Part shown: piece after piece, positions 52,986 to 61,541 of the stretch
Position numbering within the stretch: the first letter of the stretch is position 1
How the letters are laid out: each line of letters starts with the position of its first letter
From: JAICJC01 sp963757605
GTDB lineage: Bacteria; Actinomycetota; Thermoleophilia; Gaiellales; JAICJC01
Assembly: GCA_963757605.1 (NCBI GenBank)
Contig: CAVWSF010000001.1
Coordinates: 744,001-808,000, forward strand
Direction: 5' to 3'
DNA length: 64,000 nucleotides
Program-made: the position numbers and the translations under genes
The notes under the pieces: generated by a model
The model's database searches: none
What the model was told of the DNA's origin: nothing
What the model saw: the letters and a program-made list of their open reading frames with translations, nothing else

Positions 52986-52992
52986 TAACCTA
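52986..52992. promoter_or_regulatory. Shared -10 of divergent helicase and molybdenum-hydroxylase genes
   Basis: TAACCT (52986-52991) on the plus strand is eight bases before ATG 53000. TAGGTT (52992-52987) on the minus strand is six bases before TTG 52980. Only 19 bases separate the two start codons, leaving no room for separate promoters or leaders. Confidence 0.6.
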
Positions 52993-52999
52993 GCCCTGG

Positions 53000-53455
53000 A
53001 TGCAGGTGCGCTTGACCATCAACGGGCAGCCGCACGAGCTCGACGTGGCCCCGCATCGCTCGCTGGCGGACGTCCTGCGGACCGACCTCGCCATGACGGG
53101 CACGAAGGTCGCATGCGGCGAAGGCACCTGCGGAACGTGCACGGTGCTGCTCGACGGGCGCGCCGTGCTCTCGTGCCTGACGCTGGCCTCGGCCTGTGAC
53201 GGTGCCGAGCTCGGCACCGTCGAGGGCTCGACCCCGCTCCTCGAGCGGCTGCGGGCAACCTTCACGGCCCACGACGGCTTCCAGTGCGGCTTCTGCACCC
53301 CCGGCCAGCTGATGTCGGCGGTCGCGCTCCTCGAGCGCACGCCGCAGCCGAGCCGGGCCGAGATCAGAACGGCGATGGCCGGCAACCTGTGCCGCTGCGG
53401 CGCCTACGAGGGCATCGAGCAGGCGGTCGCGGCCGCCGCCGCGGAGGCCGGATGA
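53000..53455 (+). CDS. Molybdenum hydroxylase, [2Fe-2S] subunit
   Basis: 151-residue electron-transfer subunit. The plant-type cluster is CGEGTCGTCTVLLDG and the second, helical cluster is QCGFCTPGQ followed by GNLCRCGAYEG. It passes electrons from the molybdenum site to the flavin subunit. No twin-arginine signal, so cytoplasmic. First gene of a three-gene operon. Confidence 0.94.
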   Translation: MQVRLTINGQPHELDVAPHRSLADVLRTDLAMTGTKVACGEGTCGTCTVLLDGRAVLSCLTLASACDGAELGTVEGSTPLLERLRATFTAHDGFQCGFCTPGQLMSAVALLERTPQPSRAEIRTAMAGNLCRCGAYEGIEQAVAAAAAEAG

Positions 53456-55692
53456 CCGCGAAGCTGGTGAAGACCGAGGCGGTCGTCGAGGGCCGCACCG
53501 AGGTGCGCTGGACGCTCGTCGAGGAGGACGACACCCCCGAGTTCGAGGACGGGGCCGCGACCCGGCCGATCGGCGAGCCGACGCCGCGCATCACCGCCCG
53601 CGCGCGGACGACCGGATCGGCCCGCTTCACCGTCGACGTCGCCCTCCCGGGCCTCCTGGAGGCCGCGGTGCTGCGAAGCCCGCACGCCAACGCCCGCGTG
53701 ACGTCGCTCGACCTGGATGCGGCCCGGGCGGTCCCCGGCGTCCGCTGCGTGCTCGGCCCCGGCGAGGGGCCCGAGCACGACGACTCGCCGCTCTCCGACA
53801 CCCCAGCGTACGCGGGCGACGCCATCGCCGCCGTGGCCGCCGACAGCGCGGACGCGGCCGACGCTGCCATCGCGGCGCTCGCGCCCGAGTACGAGGTGCT
53901 GGGGTTCGTCTCGACGCTCGACGAGGCGTTCGAGAAGCAGGACTTCCTGGTCGACCCGACCGAGCACGAGCGCGGCGACCCTGACGCCGCCCTGGCCGCT
54001 GCCGACGTCACCGTCGAGGCCACCTACACGGCGCCCGCCCAGCTCCACAACTCCCTCGAGCCGCACGCCGCTGTGGCCGACTGGCGCGAGGACGGGCTCA
54101 CCGTCTGGAGCTCGACCCAGGCCATCTACGACGCCCGCGCCACCCTCGCCGAGGCGTTCGGGCTCGATCCCGAGCGCGTCCGCATCATCTGCGAGTTCAT
54201 GGGCGGCGGATTCGGATCGAAGTTCGGCGTCGGCCCGCAGGGGATCCTGGCCGCCGAGCTCTCGCGCCGCACCCAGCGGCCGGTGCGGCTCGTGAACAGC
54301 CGCCGGGAGGAGAACATCGCGGCGGGGTTCCGCACGCCCGCCAGGATGGAGTACACGATCGGCGCCTCGAAGGACGGCCGCCTCCAGGCCGTCGAGGCCT
54401 CGGCCGTCATGGGGATGGGCACCGGCGGCTGGGCGTTCCCCGTGCTCGAGCCCGTGAAGTCGATCTACGCGTGCCCGAACCTGCGGCTCATGGTCGCGCC
54501 TGTGCGCCAGAACCTCGGCCCGTCCGTCGCGTTCCGCGCGCCCGGCGTCATGGAGGGCACGTTCGGGTTCGAGCAGGCGCTCGACGAGCTGGCCGAGAAG
54601 GTCGGCATCGACCCGCTCGAGCTGCGCCGCCTGAACCACTCCGAGAGCGACCCCGAGAACGGCAAGCCGTACACCTCCAAGCGCCTGCTCGAGTGCTACG
54701 ACCGGGCCGCCGAGCTGGCGGGCTGGGAGGGCCGCGACGCGCTCCGGGGCGACGGCCGCATCCGGCGCGGGATGGGCGCTGCGAGCCAGTACTGGTGGGG
54801 CGGCGGCGGGCCGCCGGCCTACGCCGAGGTGCGGGTCGGGAAGGCCGCCCGGCCGGCCGTGACGGTCGGCCTGCAGGATCTCGGCACCGGCACGATGACC
54901 GCATGCGCGGTCATCGCCTCCGAGCGGCTCGGGATCCCGGTCGACGCGATCACGGTCTATGCCGGCGACACGTCGCGGATGGGCCACGGGCCGTTCTCGG
55001 GCGGCTCGATGACGCTGGCCTCGATCGCACCCGCGGTGCGCTCGGCCGCCCACCACGTCCGCACCGAGATCCTCGGCCTGGCATCCGAGATGTTCGAGAT
55101 CGCGGCGTCCGACCTCACGCTCGAGGACGGCGAGGTCCGCTCCGTCGACGGCACGCTCCGCGAGCCCATCACCGAGGTGACGGGCAAGCTCGGGAACGCG
55201 TGGATGTCCGGCTCCGGCTCGCGCGGGCCGAACCCCGACGGCATGAACGTGAACACGTTCGGTTGCCAGATCGCCCAGGTGGCCGTCGACACCGGCACGG
55301 GCGCGGTGACCGTCGAGCGGGTCGTCGCCGTCCACGACATCGGCCGGGTCGTGAACCCGATGGGCGCCCGCAGCCAGGTGATGGGCGGCATCCTCCAGGG
55401 GCTCGGCTTCGCGCTCATGGAGGAGCGGGTCGTCGATCCGACCACCGGCACGGTCGTGAACGCGGGCCTCGAGGACTACAAGGTGCCGACCATCGCCGAC
55501 CTGCCCGAGGTGATCTGCGAGTTCGTCGGCGAGCCCGACCCGCACCTGAAGCTGGGCGTGAAGGGCCTCGGCGAGCCGCCGGTCATCCCGACACCGGGGG
55601 CGATCGGAAACGCACTCGCCCACGCCCTCGGCGTGCGGCTGCGCGAGGCGCCCTACACGCCGCGGCGCGTCCTGGAGGCGCTGGGAGCATGA
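53452..55692 (+). CDS. Molybdenum hydroxylase, molybdopterin-binding subunit
   Basis: 746-residue catalytic subunit of the xanthine dehydrogenase/aldehyde oxidase family. Cofactor-binding stretches GGGFGSKFG, VAFRAPGVMEGTFGFEQALD and LQDLGTGTMTACAVIASE; the catalytic Glu is in KGLGEPPVIPTPGAIGNAL. Residues 1-50 are an unusual acidic extension before the usual start. The substrate (purine, aldehyde or aromatic) cannot be read from the sequence. Overlaps both neighbours by four bases. Confidence 0.9.
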   Translation: MTAKLVKTEAVVEGRTEVRWTLVEEDDTPEFEDGAATRPIGEPTPRITARARTTGSARFTVDVALPGLLEAAVLRSPHANARVTSLDLDAARAVPGVRCVLGPGEGPEHDDSPLSDTPAYAGDAIAAVAADSADAADAAIAALAPEYEVLGFVSTLDEAFEKQDFLVDPTEHERGDPDAALAAADVTVEATYTAPAQLHNSLEPHAAVADWREDGLTVWSSTQAIYDARATLAEAFGLDPERVRIICEFMGGGFGSKFGVGPQGILAAELSRRTQRPVRLVNSRREENIAAGFRTPARMEYTIGASKDGRLQAVEASAVMGMGTGGWAFPVLEPVKSIYACPNLRLMVAPVRQNLGPSVAFRAPGVMEGTFGFEQALDELAEKVGIDPLELRRLNHSESDPENGKPYTSKRLLECYDRAAELAGWEGRDALRGDGRIRRGMGAASQYWWGGGGPPAYAEVRVGKAARPAVTVGLQDLGTGTMTACAVIASERLGIPVDAITVYAGDTSRMGHGPFSGGSMTLASIAPAVRSAAHHVRTEILGLASEMFEIAASDLTLEDGEVRSVDGTLREPITEVTGKLGNAWMSGSGSRGPNPDGMNVNTFGCQIAQVAVDTGTGAVTVERVVAVHDIGRVVNPMGARSQVMGGILQGLGFALMEERVVDPTTGTVVNAGLEDYKVPTIADLPEVICEFVGEPDPHLKLGVKGLGEPPVIPTPGAIGNALAHALGVRLREAPYTPRRVLEALGA

Positions 55693-56561
55693 GGACGTTC
55701 GGCTACGTACGGCCCGCCGACGCGGGCGAAGCCTCCGCGCGACTTCGTGAAGGCGCCCGGCCGATGGGCGGCGGCACCGACCTCCTGACGCAGCTCGACC
55801 GCGACATCCTGCCCGCCGACGAGGTCGTCGACCTGCGCGCGCTGGGCCTCTCCGGGATCGAGCACACCGGGGACGGGGTGCGCATCGGGGCCACGACCAC
55901 TGTCGCCGAGCTCGAGCGCGACCCCGGGATCGGCGAGCGGTTCGCCGGCCTGCGCCAGGCCGCGGCCGCGGTCGGTTCGCCGCAGCTCCGCGAGATGGGG
56001 ACGCTCGGCGGCAACCTGTGCCAGCAGGTGCGGTGCTGGTACTTCCGCCACCCGGATCTCCAGTGCTGGCTGCGCGGCGGGGAGACGTGCTACGCCCAGA
56101 TCGGCGACCACCGAAAGCACGGCCTCGAGGCGGGCGACTGCATCTCCGTCGCACCCTCCGACCTGGCCGCGGCGCTCCTCGCGATGGAAGCCCAGGTCGA
56201 GACGACAGCCCGGCGGATGCCGCTCGCCGACCTCTACACGAAGGCCACCGCCGAGCGCCGCTCGACGCTGGCGCTCGAGCCGGGCGAGTTCCTGACGGCG
56301 GTCGAGGTGCCGCGCGCGCCGGACGCCAGCGCCTACGCCATCGCCGGCGAGCGGGCCGCGTGGAGCTTCGCGCTGGTAGGCGTCGCGGCAGCCAGCTTCG
56401 GCGACGAGGTGCGGATGGCGGCGATCGGCGTCGCGAACCTGCCGCGCCAGATCGATCCGGACGACCCGGCGGCGGGGCTGCCCGGCCTCGACATGACGCG
56501 CTGGAAGCGGCGGCTGCTCGAGACGCTCGCAGCCGACGCGCGCGCCGCCCTCGGGCGGTGA
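55689..56561 (+). CDS. Molybdenum hydroxylase FAD subunit with extra Fe-S loop
   Basis: 290 residues. FAD-binding PMGGGTDLLTQLDRDI and TLGGNLCQQ, then a four-cysteine insert (CQQVRCWYFRHPDLQC, then GGETCYAQIG) that binds an additional [4Fe-4S] cluster in relatives such as PaoB and 4-hydroxybenzoyl-CoA reductase beta subunit. C-terminal CO-dehydrogenase flavoprotein domain. This points to a PaoABC/YagTSR-like enzyme rather than a simple CO dehydrogenase. Gene order is S-L-M. Confidence 0.9.
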   Translation: MRTFGYVRPADAGEASARLREGARPMGGGTDLLTQLDRDILPADEVVDLRALGLSGIEHTGDGVRIGATTTVAELERDPGIGERFAGLRQAAAAVGSPQLREMGTLGGNLCQQVRCWYFRHPDLQCWLRGGETCYAQIGDHRKHGLEAGDCISVAPSDLAAALLAMEAQVETTARRMPLADLYTKATAERRSTLALEPGEFLTAVEVPRAPDASAYAIAGERAAWSFALVGVAAASFGDEVRMAAIGVANLPRQIDPDDPAAGLPGLDMTRWKRRLLETLAADARAALGR

Positions 56562-57325
56562 GCGGGCCGGTCCCCGAGTACGTCGAGGAGCGGCTGCGGC
56601 GGCCGCCTCCGCAGGGCTGCAACGTCATTCCGGGCTCGACGCCGGTCGTCGGGTTCGGCGACCCCCGCAACGCGAAGGTCGCCACGATCGGCTTGAACCC
56701 CAACCGGCTGGAGTTCCTGGACTCCGAGGGGTCGCTCCTGCGGGAGGATTCCCAGCGACTCGAGACGCTGCTCTCGGTGGGTGCGAACTCGCTGGAGAAG
56801 GTGGACGGACAGGTGCTGGCCCGCATCTTCGAGGGCTGCAACTGGTACTTCGAGCGCAACCCCTACCGGCGCTGGTTCGACGTCCTCGAGCGCGTCCTGA
56901 ACGGGATCGGCGTCAGCTACTACCGCGGCACGGCCTGCCACCTCACCCTCGTCCAGTGGGCCACCAACCCGACCTGGGGCCTCCTGCCGGAGTCCTCGCG
57001 GGCCGAGCTCCTGCGCCAGGACGCGCCGTTCCTCCGCGAGCGGATCGAGGACGAGCGGATGGAGCTCGTCCTCCTGAACGGCCGCGGAGTGATCACGGCC
57101 TTCTCCGACACCGTGGGCTGCCACCTCGAGGACGACGACTCGCCGATCGCCGACGCCCAGACGCAGACCCACTTCATGACCGGGGCCACCGACGCCGGGA
57201 CGCGCATCGTCGCCTGGACGACGAACCTGCATGCGGCAGTCGGGGTGAGCGAGTGGCACCGGGCAGGCATCGCCGAGCGGGTGGCCGCGCTGGCGGCGGC
57301 CGGCGCGAGTGACGCCGAAGCCTGA
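56558..57325 (+). CDS. Uracil-DNA-glycosylase-fold-like protein
   Basis: 255 residues. The segment VATIGLNPNRLEFLDSEG resembles the GLNPS-type active-site loop of the uracil-DNA glycosylase superfamily, and RIVAWTTNLH near the C-terminus could be the second motif. Aromatic-rich middle (GCNWYFERNPYRRWFD). Function tentative. GTG overlaps the flavin-subunit stop (GTGA), so it may be co-transcribed by chance. Confidence 0.55.
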   Translation: MSGPVPEYVEERLRRPPPQGCNVIPGSTPVVGFGDPRNAKVATIGLNPNRLEFLDSEGSLLREDSQRLETLLSVGANSLEKVDGQVLARIFEGCNWYFERNPYRRWFDVLERVLNGIGVSYYRGTACHLTLVQWATNPTWGLLPESSRAELLRQDAPFLRERIEDERMELVLLNGRGVITAFSDTVGCHLEDDDSPIADAQTQTHFMTGATDAGTRIVAWTTNLHAAVGVSEWHRAGIAERVAALAAAGASDAEA

Positions 57326-58133
57326 TGTCGCCGCCCTCGAGGCGGAGCGCTCGCGCGCCTGCCGGCTCACGCCTGACCGGGCGCTCGCAGACGTCGAGGA
57401 GGCAGCGGCGTGGGTGCGCGACCGCGGGATCGTCACGATCACGCCCGGTTGCGCGCTGCCGAGCCTCTTCGCCGCCTGCCACGAGCCGCCCTACAAGCCC
57501 GGGTCGCGCGGCTTCGGGCTCTGGCCGCGCACGAAGTACCCGTGGGCCGTCGAGCTCACCGCGCACCCGGGGATCCACGGGCTCAAGATCCACCGTGGGA
57601 AGCGGGTGCTGGTCTCGGACGCGGTCGCGGCCGTTCTGGATCCCCTGTGCCGGGCGGCGCTCGCCGCTGCCGCCGACTCGCGGCTCGTCGTCCACCTGCA
57701 GTCGGCCGGGCCGTCGCTCGCCGACGACCTGCTGGTCGAGCTGGGGCTCTCGTCCGCGGCGCTCCGCCGGATGCGCGACCCGCTCGAGCGAACCGGGGCG
57801 GTCGTGACGCACTCTGTCACCGTCCCCGCCCGCACGGGTGGCCACCGCCACACATCCGAGCTCCGCCTCTGGACCCAGGGTGAAACACCGGCGCCTGCTG
57901 CCAACGTTTCACCCGAGGATGCCCTGGACGGCGTGCTCGTCGCGGGCGTGGGGGCGGCCGTCGTCGCGCCCGAGAACGAAGTCGGGCGCTGGTTCTCGTG
58001 GCCTTTAAGGCGCGGCGCGGTCGATCGGCTCGTCGGCGAGGGCCGCCTCGTCCGCTACAGCTCGATCAGCCCGGCGTTGGTCGGAGCGAACCCGCACGTG
58101 GTCGCAGCCGCTTCGCGGGTGAGGGCGAGGTAG
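57309..58133 (+). CDS. Hypothetical protein with altered 3' end
   Basis: 274 residues; not assigned to a family with confidence. An N-terminal conserved block (WVRDRGIVTITPGCALPSLF, then CHEPPYKPGSRGFGLWPRTKYPW, in pieces) is followed by helical winged-helix-like parts. A 35-base palindromic repeat (57879-57913) lies in frame and is translated as GETPAPAANVSP. The last 27 residues run antisense through the end of the MFS gene. A displaced copy of its natural ending (YSSIRPAFVGVKPHASK-stop) lies at 59441-59494, so the present C-terminus was changed by the MFS insertion. Confidence 0.6.
   Translation: MTPKPDVAALEAERSRACRLTPDRALADVEEAAAWVRDRGIVTITPGCALPSLFAACHEPPYKPGSRGFGLWPRTKYPWAVELTAHPGIHGLKIHRGKRVLVSDAVAAVLDPLCRAALAAAADSRLVVHLQSAGPSLADDLLVELGLSSAALRRMRDPLERTGAVVTHSVTVPARTGGHRHTSELRLWTQGETPAPAANVSPEDALDGVLVAGVGAAVVAPENEVGRWFSWPLRRGAVDRLVGEGRLVRYSSISPALVGANPHVVAAASRVRAR
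57879..57913 (+). repeat. GTTTCACC-type palindromic repeat, copy 2, inside a gene
   Basis: GGTGAAACACCGGCGCCTGC then TGCCAACGTTTCACC, with perfect 8-base arms GGTGAAAC/GTTTCACC. Same sequence family as 28688-28720 and 59397-59428. It is read in frame by the hypothetical gene. Confidence 0.7.
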
Positions 58134-59281
58134 AGCAGCGCAGCGAGAGCGGCACTGGTCGCGAGGCACATCCAGAGCGCGGTGTCCCCGCCGGCGCTGC
58201 GCGCGCTGAACCCGGCGGCAGGGGCGAGCGCGAAGCCGATGGAGTACGTCGCGGCGAGCCCGCCGAGATAGGCACCACGTGCGGGCGGGGGCGCCGTGCG
58301 CGCCGCGAATGCGCTGACGCTCGGCGCCCAGACGAGCTCGCCGAGAGTGAACAGCGCGAGCACCACCGCGACGAACAGTGCGTCGCTTCGTACGAGCAGC
58401 AGAAGCGGTGCGCAGCCCATCAGTAGCGTGCCGCCGACGAGCCGCTTACGGACCGAGACGGTCGCCAGCCGGGCGGTGAGCGGGAGCTGCACGAATGCAG
58501 TGATGAGCGGATTGATCGCGAACAGGAGCCCGAACGCGGCGGGTGACACGACGTCGGCTGCCACCAGCGCCACCGGCAGAACGGTCTCTGTCCCAAAGAA
58601 CGCAAGGTAGGTGAGCGTGCCGGCGACGAACAGGGCAACGAAGTGGCGATCGGCAATCAGCGATCGCGCCGAGCGGCGTGGCTCGTGCGGAGATGCGACG
58701 TCCGCAACGCCGCCGGGCAGACAGCGCCACGCGAGCGCAGCGGTGATGCCGGAGGCTGCCGCGGCCGCGCAGAACAACCAGGCAAAGCCGAAAACCAGCA
58801 TGGCCCCCGCCAGCAGGGGTCCGGCGGCGTATGCCGCCGCGTTGGCCGTGCGCTGGGCTGCGTAGGCCCGCTCCAGCTGGTCATCCTTCACGATGTCCGC
58901 GAGCGTCACCGAGCATGCAACCCAGAGCAGGGCATCCACCGCCCCCATCCCGGCGAGCAATAGCTGGCCGGCGAGTGGGTGCCCGGCGCTCCCGGCCAGA
59001 CCGAGCGCCACCACAGTTGAGCCGCACGCAGAGGCAACGGCCAGCGGTCTCCGGCTGATGCGGTCGGCGAGCCAGCCGGCGGCGACGGAGGCGACGGCCT
59101 CGATCAGCGCCTGTACCGCATACACCAGGGCGAGGCGGCCGGTCGATATCCCGAGCTCGCGTACCGCCCAGATGCCCGCGAAGCCGACCCGCAGTTCCAA
59201 CCCGAGGGACGCGCACACCGACACCGCGAGCACTCCGCGCAAGCCCCTACTCTCGTCCGCTCCTCCAATGCCGAACACCAC
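58055..59281 (-). CDS. MFS transporter, recently inserted
   Basis: 408-residue major facilitator with about 12 helices; the loop 2-3 motif is GWLADRISRRPLAV. Substrate unknown (drug or metabolite efflux is usual). Start: GTG 59281, exactly six bases after TATGGT (59293-59288). An eight-base A-tract (59302-59309 as T on plus) sits upstream. Its last residues, CGFAPTNAGLIEL, copy the C-terminus of the neighbouring acetyltransferase (CGFTPTNAGLIEL), and both flanks are duplicated, so the gene entered by recombination between duplicated ends. Codons look less GC-extreme than the surroundings. Confidence 0.85.
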   Translation of the reverse strand: MVFGIGGADESRGLRGVLAVSVCASLGLELRVGFAGIWAVRELGISTGRLALVYAVQALIEAVASVAAGWLADRISRRPLAVASACGSTVVALGLAGSAGHPLAGQLLLAGMGAVDALLWVACSVTLADIVKDDQLERAYAAQRTANAAAYAAGPLLAGAMLVFGFAWLFCAAAAASGITAALAWRCLPGGVADVASPHEPRRSARSLIADRHFVALFVAGTLTYLAFFGTETVLPVALVAADVVSPAAFGLLFAINPLITAFVQLPLTARLATVSVRKRLVGGTLLMGCAPLLLLVRSDALFVAVVLALFTLGELVWAPSVSAFAARTAPPPARGAYLGGLAATYSIGFALAPAAGFSARSAGGDTALWMCLATSAALAALLYLALTREAAATTCGFAPTNAGLIEL

Positions 59282-59348
59282 GCGCCGACCATAGACCCCG
59301 GTTTTTTTTCGGCGCAACTGCGATGTTTCATACTTGATATTTGCAATG

Positions 59349-59437
59349 CGGGCGTGCGCCGCCACACTCGCCGAGCTGCGGCTCCGGACCCGGGCAGAAC
59401 ACCGGCGCCTGTCGCCAGTGATTTCACCCGAAGAGGC
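59349..59437 (+). pseudogene. Duplicated fragment of the 57.3 kb hypothetical gene
   Basis: This non-coding stretch between the MFS gene and the acetyltransferase matches 57835-57925 with small indels, including the palindromic repeat (copy 3, 59397-59428). The match resumes at 59440-59483 against 58055-58098 (39 of 44 bases identical by eye). It is the right-hand flank of the MFS insertion. Confidence 0.7.
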
Positions 59438-59439
59438 CC

Positions 59440-59835
59440 CTACAGCTCGATCAGACCGGCGTTCGTCGGCGTGAAGCCGCACGCATCGAAGTAGAACGCC
59501 CGCAGGTGATCCTCGAAGTCGACGTGCAGCCACTCGCAGCCGGCGGCGCGCGCCTCGCGCTCGGCGGCCCGCACGAGCTCGACCCCGATCCCGCGCCGGC
59601 GGGCGCAAGCCGGGACGAGCGTGTCGAGCACGAACGCGTGGCTGCCGCCGTCCCAGGCGACGTTCACGAAGCCAACCAGCTCGCCGTCCTCCCGCGCCGT
59701 CACCCAGCCGAGGCTGTGCCGCTCCACCTGCTCGCGCCAGTCCCAGTCGAGGAGGTCGTGCTCGAACCCCTCCGCGTGAAGCACGTTCAGCTCGCCGCTC
59801 GCGAACGCGCCGCGCCACTCGTAGGCGACCGCCAC
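59440..59835 (-). CDS. GNAT N-acetyltransferase
   Basis: 131-residue acetyltransferase. FVLDTLVPACARRRGIGVEL is the acetyl-CoA motif A (RRRGIG), and DACGFTPTNAGLIEL is the usual C-terminal strand. The GTG start shares one base with the ilvD stop (TAGTG), so it is translated from the ilvD message. Its 3' end was the source of the duplicated tail of the MFS gene. Confidence 0.85.
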   Translation of the reverse strand: MAVAYEWRGAFASGELNVLHAEGFEHDLLDWDWREQVERHSLGWVTAREDGELVGFVNVAWDGGSHAFVLDTLVPACARRRGIGVELVRAAEREARAAGCEWLHVDFEDHLRAFYFDACGFTPTNAGLIEL

Positions 59836-61541
59836 TAGGCGAGCGAGCGCGTCACGGCGCCCTCGCTGGCGCTCGAGACCTGGGCCGCGTACTTCGCGAA
59901 GACGCCGGACGTGTAGCGGGGCGGCGGCGGCGTCCAGTCGCGCAGGCGGGCGGCGATCTCGTCGTCGGAGAGCTCGAGCCGGAGCTCGCGGGCCTCGATG
60001 TCGAACTCGACGATGTCGCCCTCCTGCACGATCGCGATCGGGCCGCCTCGCACCGCCTCGGGCGTCACGTGGCCGGCCATGAGGCCGTGGGTCGCGCCGG
60101 AGAAGCGGCCGTCGGTGACCAGCGCGACCTCCTCGCCCAGGCCCTCCCCGACGATGGCCGCGGTGACGTGCAGCATCTCGCGCATGCCGGGGCCGCCGGC
60201 CGGGCCCTCGTAGCGGATCACGACCACGTCTCCCGGGCGGATGGCGCCGGCCTTCACCGCCGCGAAGCAGTCCTCCTCGCGGTCGAAGACGCGGGCCGGG
60301 CCGCGGTGACTGACGCGCTCGTGGCCGGCGAGCTTCACGACGCAGCCGTCCGGCGACAGGTTGCCGCGCAGGATCGCGAGCCCACCCGTCTCCTTGATCG
60401 GCTGCTCGATCGGGACGACGACGGGCTGGCCCGGCGTCTCGACGACGTCGTCGGCGACCTGGCCGAGCGTGCGGCCGTCGACGTTGCGGGCGCCGGCGTG
60501 GACGAGCTCGCGCTTGCGAAGCTCGCGCGCGACGAGGGCCACGCCGCCCGCGTCGAACATGTCGGTCGCGACGTACTGGCCGCCCGGCTTCAGGCTCGCG
60601 ACGATCGGCGTGCGGGCGGCGATGAAGTCGAACTCGTCGATCGAGAAGGGGATGCCGAGCTCGTGCGCGATCGCGAGCAGGTGCAGGACGCCGTTCGTCG
60701 AGCCGCCCGTCGCCGCGACCGACGCCGCGGCGTTCTCGATCGCCTCGCGGGTGACGATCTGCGAGGGGCGCACGTCGTCGCGGACGAGCTGCATCACGAG
60801 CCGGCCGCACTCCTCGGCTGCGTCGCCCTTCGTGCGGTTGAGCGCCGGGATGCCGTTCATCCCCGCCGGGCTGATACCCAGGAACTCGAGCGCCGTCGAC
60901 ATCGTGTTGGCGGTGAACTGGCCGCCGCAGGCCCCCGCGCCGGGGCACGCGGCCGACTCGACCTCGTGCAGCTCGGCGCCGTCGATCTTGCCCGCGGCGT
61001 GGGCACCGACCGCCTCGAAGACGTCCTGGATCGTGATGTCGCGACCGCGGAACGTGCCCGGCGCGATGGAGCCGTTGTAGAGCGCGAGGCCGGGGATGTC
61101 GAGCCGGCACAGCGCCATGACCCCGGCCGGGATCGTCTTGTCGCAGCCGACGATGCACACGAGGCCGTCGAACAGGTGGCCGCGGGCGACGAGCTCGATC
61201 GAGTCGGTGATGACCTCGCGCGACACCAGCGACGCCTTCATCCCCTCGGTGCCCATCGAGACGCCGTCGGAGACCGACACGGTGTTGAACTCCATCGGCG
61301 TGCCGCCGGCCGCGCGGATGCCGGCCTTGACGCGCTGGGCCAGCTCGCGCTGGTTCCAGTTGCACGGCATCGTCTCGATCCACGTCGTTGCGACGCCGAT
61401 GATCGGGCGGGCGAGGTCGTCGTCCGTGAAGCCGATCGCCTTCAGCATCGCGCGCGCGGGCGCGCGGTCGGGGCCGTCGGTCAGCGCCGCCGAGTGGCGC
61501 TTCGCGGGGTCGGATGGGCGGTCGTACGGGTTCTCGGTCAC
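59835..61541 (-). CDS. ilvD: Dihydroxy-acid dehydratase
   Basis: 568-residue iron-sulfur enzyme, third common step of valine/isoleucine synthesis. Cluster cysteines are in PCNWNQ, VGCDKTIPAG and CPGAGACGGQFTANTM. Other motifs: GGSTNGVLHLLAIA and TDGRFSGATHGL near the C-terminus, which carries the catalytic base. GTG start overlapping the stop of the small upstream gene (GTGA). Confidence 0.95.
   Translation of the reverse strand: MTENPYDRPSDPAKRHSAALTDGPDRAPARAMLKAIGFTDDDLARPIIGVATTWIETMPCNWNQRELAQRVKAGIRAAGGTPMEFNTVSVSDGVSMGTEGMKASLVSREVITDSIELVARGHLFDGLVCIVGCDKTIPAGVMALCRLDIPGLALYNGSIAPGTFRGRDITIQDVFEAVGAHAAGKIDGAELHEVESAACPGAGACGGQFTANTMSTALEFLGISPAGMNGIPALNRTKGDAAEECGRLVMQLVRDDVRPSQIVTREAIENAAASVAATGGSTNGVLHLLAIAHELGIPFSIDEFDFIAARTPIVASLKPGGQYVATDMFDAGGVALVARELRKRELVHAGARNVDGRTLGQVADDVVETPGQPVVVPIEQPIKETGGLAILRGNLSPDGCVVKLAGHERVSHRGPARVFDREEDCFAAVKAGAIRPGDVVVIRYEGPAGGPGMREMLHVTAAIVGEGLGEEVALVTDGRFSGATHGLMAGHVTPEAVRGGPIAIVQEGDIVEFDIEARELRLELSDDEIAARLRDWTPPPPRYTSGVFAKYAAQVSSASEGAVTRSLA

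Noticed and set aside
57309..57925. CRISPR-like direct repeats from the three GTTTCACC copies
   Set aside because: The copies are tens of kilobases or 1.5 kb apart with no regular spacers and no cas genes.
59301..59310. Eight-T run as an intrinsic terminator
   Set aside because: No stem directly precedes it on the plus strand and no plus-strand gene ends there; it reads better as an A-tract upstream of the MFS promoter.
59281..59818. Much longer MFS reading with an Arg-rich N-terminal extension
   Set aside because: The extension crosses the duplicated fragment and acetyltransferase gene on the same strand, has no homology, and the -10/GTG pair at 59293-59281 marks the real start.
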